From Siphonodentalium dalli (taxonomy: Eukaryota > Mollusca > Scaphopoda > Gadilida > Siphonodentaliidae): a DNA stretch of 64,000 nucleotides. Shown piece after piece: positions 13,352 to 23,296 of this stretch; position 1 is the first letter of the stretch, and the number at the start of each line of letters is the position of its first letter. The position numbers were made by a program, and so were the translations under genes. The DNA is taken from the NCBI GenBank assembly GCA_032622095.1, contig CP136066.1, positions 57,256,609-57,320,608 of the forward strand, written 5' to 3'. Below the pieces are notes generated by a model that was not told where the DNA came from, ran no database searches, and saw only the letters and a program-made list of their open reading frames with translations.

Positions 13352-16143
13352 TATACATTGTTTCTGCACTACTACATGTAGTTTATTATATGTACATGTA
13401 TGTGTCTCTCACTTGAATTTTTACAAAATAGCCTAATATATGAATTAGAGTGATATTAAACGGTACTGGTAAATCTCATGTCAAGCAGGATAATCATAAT
13501 CCATTGAACCAAAAGATATCTGACAATAACTTATAATCATTTACAATCCCATACATATATAAAAATTTCCAAAGTTACGCTTGACAAATTAAAACCTCAA
13601 TACAATGGATTTAACAAAACAATTCAGGGAGACAACCGCCAGACCCGACCATCAGCAGGGGGACACCCCCTCCCGAACCTCCCCGCTCGGGCCTTTTGGG
13701 TATGCTTTTGGCAGATCATTCCCCGTTAACAGTGTTCCCAAAAATCCCTGGATCATTTACTGATACATGAACGGTATATTTAATGTATAGGCGAGGGGTT
13801 GCGCGTGGTCCATCAGCCGCGAAACACGTTTTTTATCAAAATAATATTGTATTTGACCAATAAAACATTATAATTTAGTACATGTAAATAAACAATATAA
13901 CATATAGCATCAGCTAGTTGCTTAGTTTGGTTTTGAGATCATATATCGGATGCTTCAGGTCGAGTCATTTTATGCACACAATATGTCTTAAGTATAGAAT
14001 AGTGTTAAAATGCATTCGTTCAATTCATCACAACTGGAACATAGAATGGAATGATCTACAATGGGGTCTCGAGCAGTTACCCCTTCGCATATTGAACAAC
14101 GATGCCATTAAAATGGCACTTCCAGCCCGAGGACAGGAGCGACCCGTCATATTGTAGTCACCCGACTAAGCCCAGTTGATGAATTGACTGTAGAAACATT
14201 TTAAAATTATCATCCATACCAAGTTTCGCATGGATGTACTATAAAATATATCGGATCAAACCCATATTCGAACTAGATCTGCATTTTGGTGTGATTAATT
14301 TACATACCAAATATGGTGTCGATCAGATGAAAATGTTCGAGTCATAGCTGCATGTGTGAACTCTTTAAGTAAAAACAAGAGCAAAAATGGTTAATTACAC
14401 AATATAAAAAAACATGTATGTACAGGCGAATAACGTGATAAGTAAAACCTAGGTAAGAAATATGAGGCAGATCAGAAAAAATATGTTTGACTTACTAGTA
14501 TGGCATCAGATAGCATGTGTGTACGTGAAGGGTTAATTATTTTCTAAACAGATCAATGAATCGATGCGGTAGCAAAAAATACACAGTGAGGGGATCACTG
14601 GGGGTGTGTCATCACACATGAATTAAATAGGAACACAATCGGACAAAAAGTAAATAGGTTTATATGGTATCAGATAGCACATGCCAATTTGGCATTTGTG
14701 AATGCAATCTGTAAAGTGTTAATAATTTCTAAACCGATCGATACAAAAACTATACAGGTGAGGGGTGTGTCATCATAAACATGTACATAAAATTTGAACA
14801 AGATCAGATAAATTATACTTGAGTTATCGTGTTGATAGCAAGTGTCTACGGACGGACAGACAGACGAACGATAGCTGGTTGATCCAGACACTGGCATTAT
14901 GTGTTTCATACATGCCTACACATAAACACATGCAACATACACTACTTTCTAAACGAAATATTTGGATCAGAAATTTGCCAATAAAAAAGATCGATAAAAT
15001 TTGACATTGATTTACCTTTTATACTCAATCGATCTGCGGGGTCAAATGCTTCATTTTCAGGGCGGAAACCATAGGGTTTCAATTGGTTATTTGAAATGTA
15101 CATAGACCAATTAGCAAGCAAGTTTGGTCACTCATCTCAGACAGATGTGAATGGATCTCGTGGTCAAAATGTCAGCCGATTGGAATTCCGAACTGTCAAA
15201 ATTTTGTGTTTGTCTGGCGATGGCTAGAACATTGACAAAACGCTCCCAAACTAATATATGGCAACAAATCAGTATACTAATTATTAGATAACAGTTTAAG
15301 AATACACTGAACTCACCTGCATGTGAATATAGATGATTAATTCCAATCCATACAGAACGATAATACGATGTTGAAAACCAAACATCCATGCTTTGACAAG
15401 CCGAATCACACACTTTCCACTTCGCGAATTAACCTGTTCGATGAAATATAGGGCAGTGGTCACTGGTTATTTCACAAATATATTGTGACACATTACAATA
15501 TCCAGCTCATGATATGAATGATATTTAAGTTATTGCGATCGAATATTGATTCGAATGCACGAACAATTCAATGAGACTATACGTACATGCGACAAATCAA
15601 TCCGCACGTGAAATCGCTATCTGTAAACTGTAATTTAAGTGTAAACACGTCGTGTTTACTAAATGTCAAAGCGCTAATAACTAAACAATTATTGTGATCC
15701 CGAAACACATTCATCCCCTCACATGTCCATGAATGAAAAAGAAAATATCTCACAATTAAAGTGACATACACAATTAACAATTAGAACTGAAGGAAGTCAG
15801 AAAATTTACAATGATTCGTTCCCGCCCGACTGCAATTTTCTTTGAATGTTGTTCATTGTCACGTGACCATGATTCAATCAAAATGGCGTCCCCATAGTAA
15901 CGATTTTTTCCAACTTGCAAATCTTATTTCTACAATAATAGCACCTAGTAAATTTACCATACTATCGTATAATTGATCTGCGGTGTCGGAATGACAATAC
16001 CGCTGGATGATTTGGCCAAAATAATGAAAATTAAAGGATTTGTGATTTTGTCATAAAAAAATTTCAAATAGCATCTTCTCCACCAAAAACACTGTTGAAA
16101 TTTTTTTCAGTCTCGGCTATGACTTGAGATTGCCGATTTATAC
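13352..16143. other. Intergenic, local duplications, no recognised gene
   Basis: Two diverged copies of a ~150-bp block (tggcatcagatagca at about 14500 and tatcagatagcacatg at about 14669, each with gtgaggg and tgtgtcatca) are followed by a gacggacagacagac tract at 14850. The 93-codon frame at 15132-15413 (-) has no recognisable domain. Confidence 0.4.
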
Positions 16144-16149
16144 AATATC
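16144..16149. repeat. Target-site duplication, left (aatatc)
   Basis: The six bases aatatc immediately precede the AGTAGTATAGG terminus. They are repeated exactly at 26303-26308 after the other terminus. Six-base target duplications are typical of Maverick/Polinton integration. Confidence 0.9.
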
Positions 16150-16545
16150 AGTAGTATAGGAAGAGTATTCTAGTAGACGGTTTGATCATGATTTGCTCCC
16201 CTCCTGTTCCTGTGCCATCAGGGCATTATAGGTCACGCCGCGTGGGTGTATATATCGGTGAAGGTTATCATCATAATAACTCGTTATCGTGGCGGGTACG
16301 ACTAGGTCAAGGACAAACAAAATATTCCGCAACACGTCGGCGATGGTTATCACGAGGATAACGCGTGATCACGGGGCGAGTACGTCTAGGTTATATATAA
16401 CGAATCGGCGAAGGTTATCACCATAATAGCGTATAAACAACGCGCGTACGTCTAGGTCCCGGGTAACAATTCGGCCGAGGTTATCACGAGAATAGCGCGT
16501 GACGTGTATGTCTATGTAAAAAACATATTTCCACAACAAATCGGC
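16150..16545 (+). repeat. Left terminal inverted repeat with iterons
   Basis: It aligns to the reverse complement of 25892-26302 with a few substitutions and small indels. An internal unit centered on ggttatcacgagaatagcg recurs at 16263, 16345, 16413 and 16479 (spacings 82, 68 and 66), matching the spacing at the right end. Such iterons could bind a replication or transposition protein; that role is inference. Confidence 0.9.
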
Positions 16546-18362
16546 GGGGCACGGAGCCAATGTTTTAATGGGGTAGGGTATAACTGAACGATAAATGCGG
16601 TAGGGTTTGTACTACAGCCGCTAGTAAATAATTGTTAATTAGTAGACAGAGATAGAGGATAAAACGCGAGGTATCCGTTAATTAGCTGACGTTTCTATTT
16701 TGAGTAAAAACAATTTCGTTTAGAGTGTGTGTGTGTGTATCGGTTTGTGCGAGTTAATGGGGTATTATAGGAATATAAAAACGTTCGGCTCACGAGAACA
16801 AATGCTGTAACTGGCTGAAGCTATATTGCTCACGCCCGTTTCGTTTGGTCTGACGTCAATAAAGAGGGCGGGTATATATAAAATGCTTAGTATATAAACG
16901 CTGGATGGTTACTGTTACACAATAACGGGAATATATTTCCAGCTATATATGTTATAATTTATAGTTATTTAGTTTTATTTTATAAAAGTTGGATCACAAT
17001 TGTTGTAAATCAGGAAGGCTTCTATTAAGGACAAACACAAAACCAGGTATGTATATTTATATTTATTCAATTGTCCTTACTTCCAGAATTCTTGTTCAAT
17101 CATAGTTTGGAGAATATATACTTCAAAACACTGTTACAATCTTATTGGGGGTACTAACTTATAAATATATACAAGTATGGAATCACTGACCTCTTTCACC
17201 CACAATGGTAACTCTATTAATAAGTTTCGATCAGTTTGGGTTAATGTGGCCACACCAAATTTTAATCCCCAACACTCCAACTCACTGTGAAGAGTTAGGG
17301 TTTGAATATTCTTCAGAGTGAAAGCCGCGTTGAATAAGTTTTGTCAGTTTCTCCTATTCAACTGTCTTTTGCGAATAATATTGTTAGTGCCCACCTATGC
17401 AATTACGGTAACGTTATAGTTTTTATATAATGTCTGAGACGTTTAATCTCGTTAAAGGCTTTATGTACATATGGGGAGTGGTATTCGGAAAAGCAGGAAA
17501 TCCGGAATTAAAAGTACAAGGCGCCTTGTTATATCGCATTTTGCTACCCCAGGTCCTGTTTGTTTGAACTTTCTTTTCTCGGTAGTACTAGGTAGGGCGT
17601 TATAAGTAGAAGGCAAGGGATCAATAGTAGAATTAAAGCTGTTGGACGTTAATGGCAAGCTTTTGTTAGTAGTAGATATCTGTCAGAAGTTGCTGGTAAG
17701 CTCTCACTAGAAGTAGAAGGTGCAGTAAATCCACATGTACATGTCAAGCTGTCCGAAGTTGCTGCAGTAGTACTAGGGCACTAAATCCGCTACTAGAAAT
17801 AGAATATACTACAGATGTGTTGGAATGTGGCAGCAAGTTCAGAGGAATCCTTATCGCTTATTACTATATATACAGATATCTCTATAGTGCGGGTGCCAGA
17901 AGGTTATGAATTGTGATTATATATAGTGAACAGAGAAAAGGTTGGCACACACCTATAAGTATACCACCTATATAATTGCGATGGAAATATTACCGGGCAA
18001 CAGCTTATGTATGCTCCGGTCTATTTTAGTCTTAATTATCATTGTGTACGTATCCCAGCTAATATATTGTAGAGTGAGGTGCAATGCCAAAAAATGTTGG
18101 CACGGACCAATAAGTCGAGCACCCACATAATTGCCGGGAAATACTGCCAGGTAACCGGCGTATCCATGCTCTGGTCTATTTTAGTCTTAATTATCCTTAT
18201 GCACGTATGTCGGGAGCCAATATATATATATATATATATATTGTAGCGGGTTTAGTCTACTTTCCTATGCTGGTAAACTAACACTACAGAGTTTGCAAAA
18301 TCGGACGACAGAAATACGAGCTTTATTGTCAACAGGCGGAATTTCTAAACGGAAATAACACA
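16546..18362 (+). other. Polinton left noncoding leader with promoter and 155-bp duplication
   Basis: No protein-coding gene is supported. A TATA-like box lies at 16873. A possible leader exon ends at a ccag|gtatgt donor (17046/17047). A tandem duplication of about 155 bp starts at 17942 and 18097 (both with ttggcac and ggtctattttagtctta). A (TA)n tract at 18222-18241 precedes a ttgtag acceptor candidate. I infer this is the 5' UTR and intron region of the polymerase transcript. Confidence 0.5.
16873..16883 (+). promoter_or_regulatory. TATA box, probable polymerase promoter
   Basis: The sequence tatatataaaa follows ggcgg, about 160-170 bp upstream of a good splice donor at 17047. It is the first strong TATA motif inside the left TIR. 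Assignment to the polymerase transcript is inference from position. Confidence 0.5.
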
Positions 18363-20139
18363 ATGGTATGTATAATTTAACCAAAAAAACTAAAAAAAAC
18401 TATTATTTTTTTTTTAAATTTCCTTTTTTTTTTTCTTTTCAAACTTTGTTTTTCTCAACAATATAGTCATGTGATATATCAAATTACTCGTCTCGACGTG
18501 TCGACTACAACGCAGCAATTGTTATCAAAATTGTATGTATCTATTTTGAATTAATTAAAGAAATGTAATAACACTATTTCCAAATGCTAAACGTTGGGGT
18601 TATATTACTGCCCTATATCAAATTGTTTTTTTTCGTTTTCTTTTCTTCTTCTTCTTACTCCTTTTATTCCCTTTTAGGAAATCGACCACGACAATGTACC
18701 ATCACCACCACCACCACTAGTATCTTCTATTGTATCAAACACAAAGAGATATCAAGAAAAATGTCCGAAGTGCGAATATATTTGCCAATCAAATGTCGAC
18801 AAGCTTAATCATGAAGATTTACATAGGACATTGGATAATATCTACCAAACGTATTCCGTGAGTATTATCTTTGTATGTAAGTTTAATTTATTTTACCTAA
18901 ATAAATTTTCTAATTATAGGGGAAACAAATTCTGTGGAAGTCAATTAATTATTTACTTCTATTTAAAGGTTACTCCCAGTGAATTCGCCTGCAGTCAGTG
19001 TGACAAGGTGTATACTCAGAAGAAAACCCTCTCTCGCCCGGCAAATTTTGTTGGCGAGCCCTCTCCTGAAATGGTATTTACAGCACGGTATAGTAGTGAC
19101 GAAGATATACCAGGTAGTGGAGTATCGGTCCCAACGCTGTTTCCAATCGTTCGTAGACCGGGTCAGCGACGCTAGGAGAACGGGCGACCTGCATCCTGAT
19201 AAATCTATAATAGCCGACACGGTGATGAAGGTGATAGGGAATTCCGCGTACGGATCTATGATAATGAATAAAATGACGCATCGAGATATCAAGTATATTC
19301 AGGGAGAGAACAAAACTTCTCTCAAAATCAATGAACCACGCTTGGATTGCCTGGACGAGGAAGAGGAATATGACGAAGTCGAAATGGCTAAGCAAAAAAT
19401 CAAGCTGGACCTGCCTATCCAAGTGAGATTCTTTATTCTGCAATACGCTAAACGAAGAATGTTGGAATTCTATTACGATTTCCTCGATTTATACGTGGAG
19501 AGACGTAATTTCGAGTACCTAGAAATGGACACAGATTCGGCGTATATCGCACTCGCCGGGAAAACGCTCAGAGACGTAATCAAACCGGACATGTTGGATA
19601 AGTATGACGAAGGTATATCGGGCTCGTGTCACGATGATACCTCGGAGGAGCGCTGGTTCCCGAGGACTTGTTGTACGAAACACGCCGCTTTCGACAAACG
19701 AAAACCCGAATTATTTAAGCTGGAATACAGCGGAGACGAGATGATCGGGCTTTGCTCGAAAACCTACATCGTCCGAAAGGCGAAGGTGGTTAAACCTTCC
19801 AGTAGCAGAATCGTCGGATACGGGCTACTGAGGAAAGCTATCAATCTGAAAAAGAAGTCACTGCCGAAATTTCGAAAAACGAATGAATATAAAATCAGCT
19901 CCAAGGGATTACGAAAATGCAGCATTAAAGCGGCGATGTCTATTTATAGAAGGGTACTCCGAAGCAGACGTGTAGGATCAGGAACGAACCGCGGATTCAG
20001 GGCGAGACACAACACCATATACACGTACACGCAGGAGAAGAGAGGTTTTTCATATTTTTATTGCAAAAGAAAGGTACTGAGATGCGGGATACGCACGCGA
20101 CCGTTATGTATTACATTAACTCCAATACAAAAAGCCTGA
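18363..20139 (+). pseudogene. Protein-primed DNA polymerase B, spliced, internally deleted
   Basis: This gene would replicate the element by protein priming. The 5' part looks spliced in phase 0: ATG at 18363-18365 followed by gtatgt, exons 18467-18532, 18678-18857 and from 18969, each with ag/gt borders. These exons encode two C2H2-like fingers (C-x2-C near 18760 and in 18990-19008). Around 19040 the frame changes and polymerase similarity starts abruptly. The exonuclease and priming regions and motif A are missing. The remaining open frame (from 19045) keeps motif B (NSAYG, about 19240), motif C (DTDS at 19528) and the family's KISSKGL and NRGFR C-terminal blocks. The TGA at 20137 is followed by 40+ more open codons in frame, so it may be a mutated sense codon. 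It is inactive as it stands. Confidence 0.85.
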
Positions 20140-20303
20140 AATGAAAGGGATTGGTTGAAGCTACGAGCACGCAATATGAGAAAGAGAATAGCTGGTAAAT
20201 ACGCCTCGAAAGAGCCAGTCCCAAGCCTGGAAAAAAAAAGTATGAGGGCCAGCCGCCGCCGCCCCCGGGGGTAAAAAGGGGAGAAAAAAAACAAAACAAA
20301 ATG

Positions 20304-20325
20304 TTTTTTTTTTTTTTTTTTTTTT
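20304..20325. repeat. T22 homopolymer at gene convergence
   Basis: A long T run separates the polymerase 3' end from the convergent protease fragment, following a CG-rich stretch (ccgccgccgcccccggggg). It may contain polyadenylation context, but no gene is supported between 20260 and 20326. Confidence 0.6.
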
Positions 20326-20326
20326 A

Positions 20327-20594
20327 TTAAACACAAAACGGATAAATACTTCCTACGTAATTATATACGAATAAATCGTTCAAGCGTAAATCTTCTCCGA
20401 ATAGCGACTCGAAGTCGGTCGTAGAACGTCCGCTAAACTTCCATTTCAAATACAATAAGCAGTATTGTCCACATACTTTACTATCGAAACTTTGAAAACG
20501 TCTGGAATTATGAACGACCGGTATTCCCGATCTGTTCAAGTAGTTCGTTATGAATACGAAAATTATGAGTGTTATTGTCTTTCCAATATTTCAA
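20327..20594 (-). pseudogene. Adenain-like cysteine protease, C-terminal fragment
   Basis: The frame ends at 20327 and contains QSFDSKVCGQYCLLYLK. This matches the catalytic-cysteine block (S-x-x-CG-x-YC) of adenovirus-type maturation proteases that Polintons carry. Upstream in frame, a YLNRSGIP stretch fits the preceding FDSFG-P block. The frame then closes (TGA near 20595), and the N-terminal half with the catalytic His and Asp is absent. Full-length relatives are about 200 residues; fewer than 90 remain. It would normally process capsid proteins, which this element also lacks. The break adjoins the fragment at 20609-20929, consistent with one deletion. Confidence 0.75.
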
Positions 20595-20608
20595 ACTCTG
20601 ATCGCTCC

Positions 20609-20929
20609 TTATCGTTGTATAATAATCCGACTGCATTTCAACCTCGGGATAATCGGTTTGAGTAGTATATGCTGATATCTGTTCAACAAGTTTCTTCTCT
20701 GCTTGTTCGTTACCCGCTTAGAAACCAAACGTCGTATAACGTTTCTATAGTCGTACAACTCGTTTTTGTCTTTGTTAGTCATAAAACAAACGGCGTGGAG
20801 TACGTTGTATACGCCTTCGGTTAATGCGTGTAGTTGATCGTCCTACAAAGTTCTTAAAATAGCTTTACGTTGTGAGTCGGACGTTTCAATTAATATTTTG
20901 AATAATGCCGAATGTTTTTTTACGCCCAT
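20609..20929 (-). pseudogene. Polinton small basic core-like protein, truncated
   Basis: From an ATG at 20929 the frame shows the QRKAIL block followed by a basic helical segment (RRLVSKRVTNKQRRNLL). This resembles a small Lys/Arg-rich protein common in Polintons, possibly a core or DNA-associated protein with a hydrophobic C-terminus. An in-frame TAG interrupts it at 20844-20846, and the Gly-rich hydrophobic tail is missing. The function in relatives is not established, so the name is descriptive. It lies just after the integrase in the leftward gene cluster. Confidence 0.55.
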
Positions 20930-20960
20930 GTTACCGGCTGGAGATATAGAGTCGTTATAA

Positions 20961-22037
20961 TCAGCTATTATCGTTTGACCCGCTATTTATAGTATTGAGG
21001 TCGTCTTGTTTTACGCAGGAATCGTATTTGGGACTCGGCCAGCCTTTCCAACTCACTAGGTATTCTTTCCGGCCGCCTCTTTTACGAGATCGAATAACGG
21101 AGTCGATTAAATAGGTTTCTCCCTCGTAGGCCTTGCTCAGCTGATTCTGATAGAACGTAACGGTAATGATTTCTCCGGAATAATCTTTCAGACGGAATTG
21201 CGGAATACCCTGTTTCATAAATCTCTCTGTTATAACGAATAATTCGCGGGTCCAACGTTCGTCGTATTCTCTCTGAAACGTCCTGCGTAGGTACGATATC
21301 CGGACTAAATCCCCCACTTTGAACGTATATTTTAGTCGTTTGTTAACCTCGTTGGTTTGATATAGTAAATTCCAGAGGGCTGCAGAGTCGTTTCGTTTGA
21401 CGCTCGCCGGTCGTCTCTTGATAGTGCGATGATAGGTATTATTATAACTTTCGGTAACTCGGGCGAGTACGTTGACCCATTTATGCTGCATTTTTATACT
21501 TTTAATCGCTCGTTCCGCGTAGTTGGCTTTACCGATATTGTTGGTGGTGAAATAATCAACGCGTTTAGATTTGAGGTATCTTTTGAATTGAACATTGACG
21601 TACTCAGTGCCGGGGTCAGATCTTATCTTTTGCGGAACTCTTCCATCCGAGAATATAGTTTCAAAAGCTCGTACTATTTCCTTAGCGGTCTTCGTCCGCA
21701 GTGGTACCGTCCATACGTACTTAGACATAATATCTATAGCCAAGGCGAAATATAAATAACCGTCGTTATCGAGTCCGTACTTTTCCATATACGCGGTGTC
21801 TACGTCCCATTGGTAATCCACGGACGGCGCTACAACTTTCCTTCTCCGGAACTTTCGTTTTACTTCTTTGTGTAGGGAATAGCTTTCTTGTTTAGAAAGC
21901 CAATCTTTTATTTTGTTTCTATTCAAGACGAATTTACCTTCCTTACGCGTTATTCTATACAGCTTGTCGGCTCCAGCGTACGCGGCTGCGTGGGTGGGGT
22001 TATAATATATAGTCTTCAGGTACTCTTCGTATTTCAT
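20961..22037 (-). CDS. Polinton integrase with chromodomain
   Basis: About 358 residues, complete. It catalyses insertion of the element and should leave the 6-bp duplications seen here. Numbering from a GTG four codons upstream: D84 (WDVDTAYM), D145 (RSDPGTEY) and E179 (NYAERAIKS) form a D,D-x33-E triad as in Polinton and retroviral integrases. N-terminal residues 1-75 carry the usual basic helical region. Residues 240-305 are the SH3-like C-terminal segment (FKVGDLVRISYL). Residues 312-350 form a chromodomain with LVSWKGWPS, where a usual Trp is Cys (YDSCV). I chose the ATG at 22037, which overlaps the previous stop as ATGA. It looks intact and could act in trans. Confidence 0.93.
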   Translation of the reverse strand: MKYEEYLKTIYYNPTHAAAYAGADKLYRITRKEGKFVLNRNKIKDWLSKQESYSLHKEVKRKFRRRKVVAPSVDYQWDVDTAYMEKYGLDNDGYLYFALAIDIMSKYVWTVPLRTKTAKEIVRAFETIFSDGRVPQKIRSDPGTEYVNVQFKRYLKSKRVDYFTTNNIGKANYAERAIKSIKMQHKWVNVLARVTESYNNTYHRTIKRRPASVKRNDSAALWNLLYQTNEVNKRLKYTFKVGDLVRISYLRRTFQREYDERWTRELFVITERFMKQGIPQFRLKDYSGEIITVTFYQNQLSKAYEGETYLIDSVIRSRKRGGRKEYLVSWKGWPSPKYDSCVKQDDLNTINSGSNDNS

Positions 22038-22330
22038 AATTTCAACCACTTAAGTCTTTTCTGTTTAGAAGATTTAATTCTCTTTCGCTTAAGCGGAATT
22101 CCGGGCGGCGGTGGTAAGGAGATACCTAAACCTAATTGCGTTTTATACGCCTCTGTTTGAGTGGAACGGGTGGCGAATTCTTCTTCAAATTTATTGCGTT
22201 CCTGTATCGGGTAGTCCGGTTTAATTAGGGGTTCGTGATTTTCCGACTTATTGTCGTTTTTTACGGCCTCGTCCTGACCCGACAGTAGGTGTTGAAATCT
22301 TTCATTCGATAGTAATACCAGCTTTTTCAT
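22034..22330 (-). CDS. Small Polinton protein, Pro-rich with basic tail
   Basis: 98 residues. It starts MKKLVLLS, has an acidic, polar middle, then LGISLPPPPGIP, and ends in a Lys/Arg tail (KRKRIKSSKQKRLKWLKL). Short proteins of this shape with a PPGIP motif are known directly upstream of integrase in other Polinton-like elements. The role is unknown. Its TGA shares bases with the integrase ATG, suggesting translation by termination-reinitiation, or alternatively two transcripts. A TATA-like attatatatc lies about 55 bp upstream (22385-22394). Confidence 0.7.
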   Translation of the reverse strand: MKKLVLLSNERFQHLLSGQDEAVKNDNKSENHEPLIKPDYPIQERNKFEEEFATRSTQTEAYKTQLGLGISLPPPPGIPLKRKRIKSSKQKRLKWLKL

Positions 22331-22418
22331 CTCGACTCTACGCGTTCACAGACGCTTATGGTTAGATATTTGTTTACGCGCTCTGATATATAATGGTATC
22401 CTCGCCGGCAAATATTTT
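22331..22418 (-). promoter_or_regulatory. Short intergenic region with TATA motif
   Basis: 88 bp between the ATPase stop and the next ATG. On the - strand it reads attatatatc at 22394-22385, about 55 bp before the ATG. This fits a pattern in which most rightward-end genes of the element have their own TATA box 35-90 bp upstream. Confidence 0.5.
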
Positions 22419-23015
22419 TTATCTTACTCGATACGCGTCGTCAGATGTGGGCGCTAAATCGAGTACTAGGTACCCGAAATTTTCTGAGGTGGCGTCCCTA
22501 TACGCTTCTAATATAAATTTACTTTGACCCGGAAATGCCTGACGGGCTAAATACTGCAACTGGGTAACGTCTCGAGGATTCTTCATAAGCACGTTTATAT
22601 GAGTATTGAGATTGATAGTTCTTCTGTACCGCCCCTTGTTGAATTGGTTTTGATTCAGATATATCACCGTCAGATTACGGTGATGCATACCTTTCACAAA
22701 TAGATTCTCCATCTCACTCGATGATAACACAGTATCCATCAAGTCATCCAAAACGACCACGTTACATTTATTGGAATCGGATATATCTCTCAAATCTGTT
22801 TCATCGGGTACACCCTCGCGAAACGAAATAAACGAGAGTTCTCTAGCTATTTGATCGTACAAAGGTTGATATATTCCGTAACAATATAGTACACGATTTG
22901 GTGCTTGTGCGAACATTTCGTCTTTATATTTCAACAAACGATACAACCAAGTAGTTTTTCCCGAACACGTAGCGCCGGAAATAGCGATGGACGTGTTGCT
23001 CGTAAAAGGATACAT
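22419..23015 (-). CDS. FtsK/HerA-type genome-packaging ATPase
   Basis: 198 residues, complete. It would drive packaging of element DNA into capsids in virus-forming relatives. Walker A is GATCSGKT (14-21), Walker B is VVVLDD (86-91), and the NQNQF block at 121-125 fits the sensor region. The sequence YCYGIYQPLYD and the C-terminal pattern PG-x-x-KFILEAYRDAT-x-x-x-FGYLVLDL are characteristic of Polinton and adintovirus ATPases. Retention of an intact ATPase in an element with no capsid genes is odd and implies recent deletion or use in trans. A TATA-like gatatataaa lies about 36 bp upstream. Confidence 0.92.
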   Translation of the reverse strand: MYPFTSNTSIAISGATCSGKTTWLYRLLKYKDEMFAQAPNRVLYCYGIYQPLYDQIARELSFISFREGVPDETDLRDISDSNKCNVVVLDDLMDTVLSSSEMENLFVKGMHHRNLTVIYLNQNQFNKGRYRRTINLNTHINVLMKNPRDVTQLQYLARQAFPGQSKFILEAYRDATSENFGYLVLDLAPTSDDAYRVR

Positions 23016-23296
23016 AGTTGAATAAGTGTTATCGGCGGTATTAGTGCTAATTTATATATCTGAGAAAAGGTAAGAGAGATATATCGATCGAATATAGGTG
23101 GGGAAATAATAAAAGACGAAAAAACACAATAATTAAATACGTATATTGTTTAATCCATTATAGAATACAGTACTTCCGTTCCACGAGAAAGTTGTTTCCT
23201 TGACGACATCTCTAATATTAGTTCGTCCGTTTTTTTTTGTATATATCCGATAGCCCTTAGTTGAGTGTTCGGGATACGTGTTCATAAACCACCTCT
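23016..23296 (-). promoter_or_regulatory. Intergenic spacer with TATA box for the ATPase gene
   Basis: 281 bp. The - strand reads gatatataaa at 23060-23051, 36 bp before the ATPase ATG. The rest is AT-rich and holds no recognised gene. Confidence 0.5.

Noticed and set aside
15132-15413. 93-codon - strand frame with a hydrophobic middle
   Set aside because: No start context, splice sites or recognisable domain; likely chance.
19078-19443. 121-codon - strand frame
   Set aside because: It is antisense to the polymerase coding frame and is a shadow.
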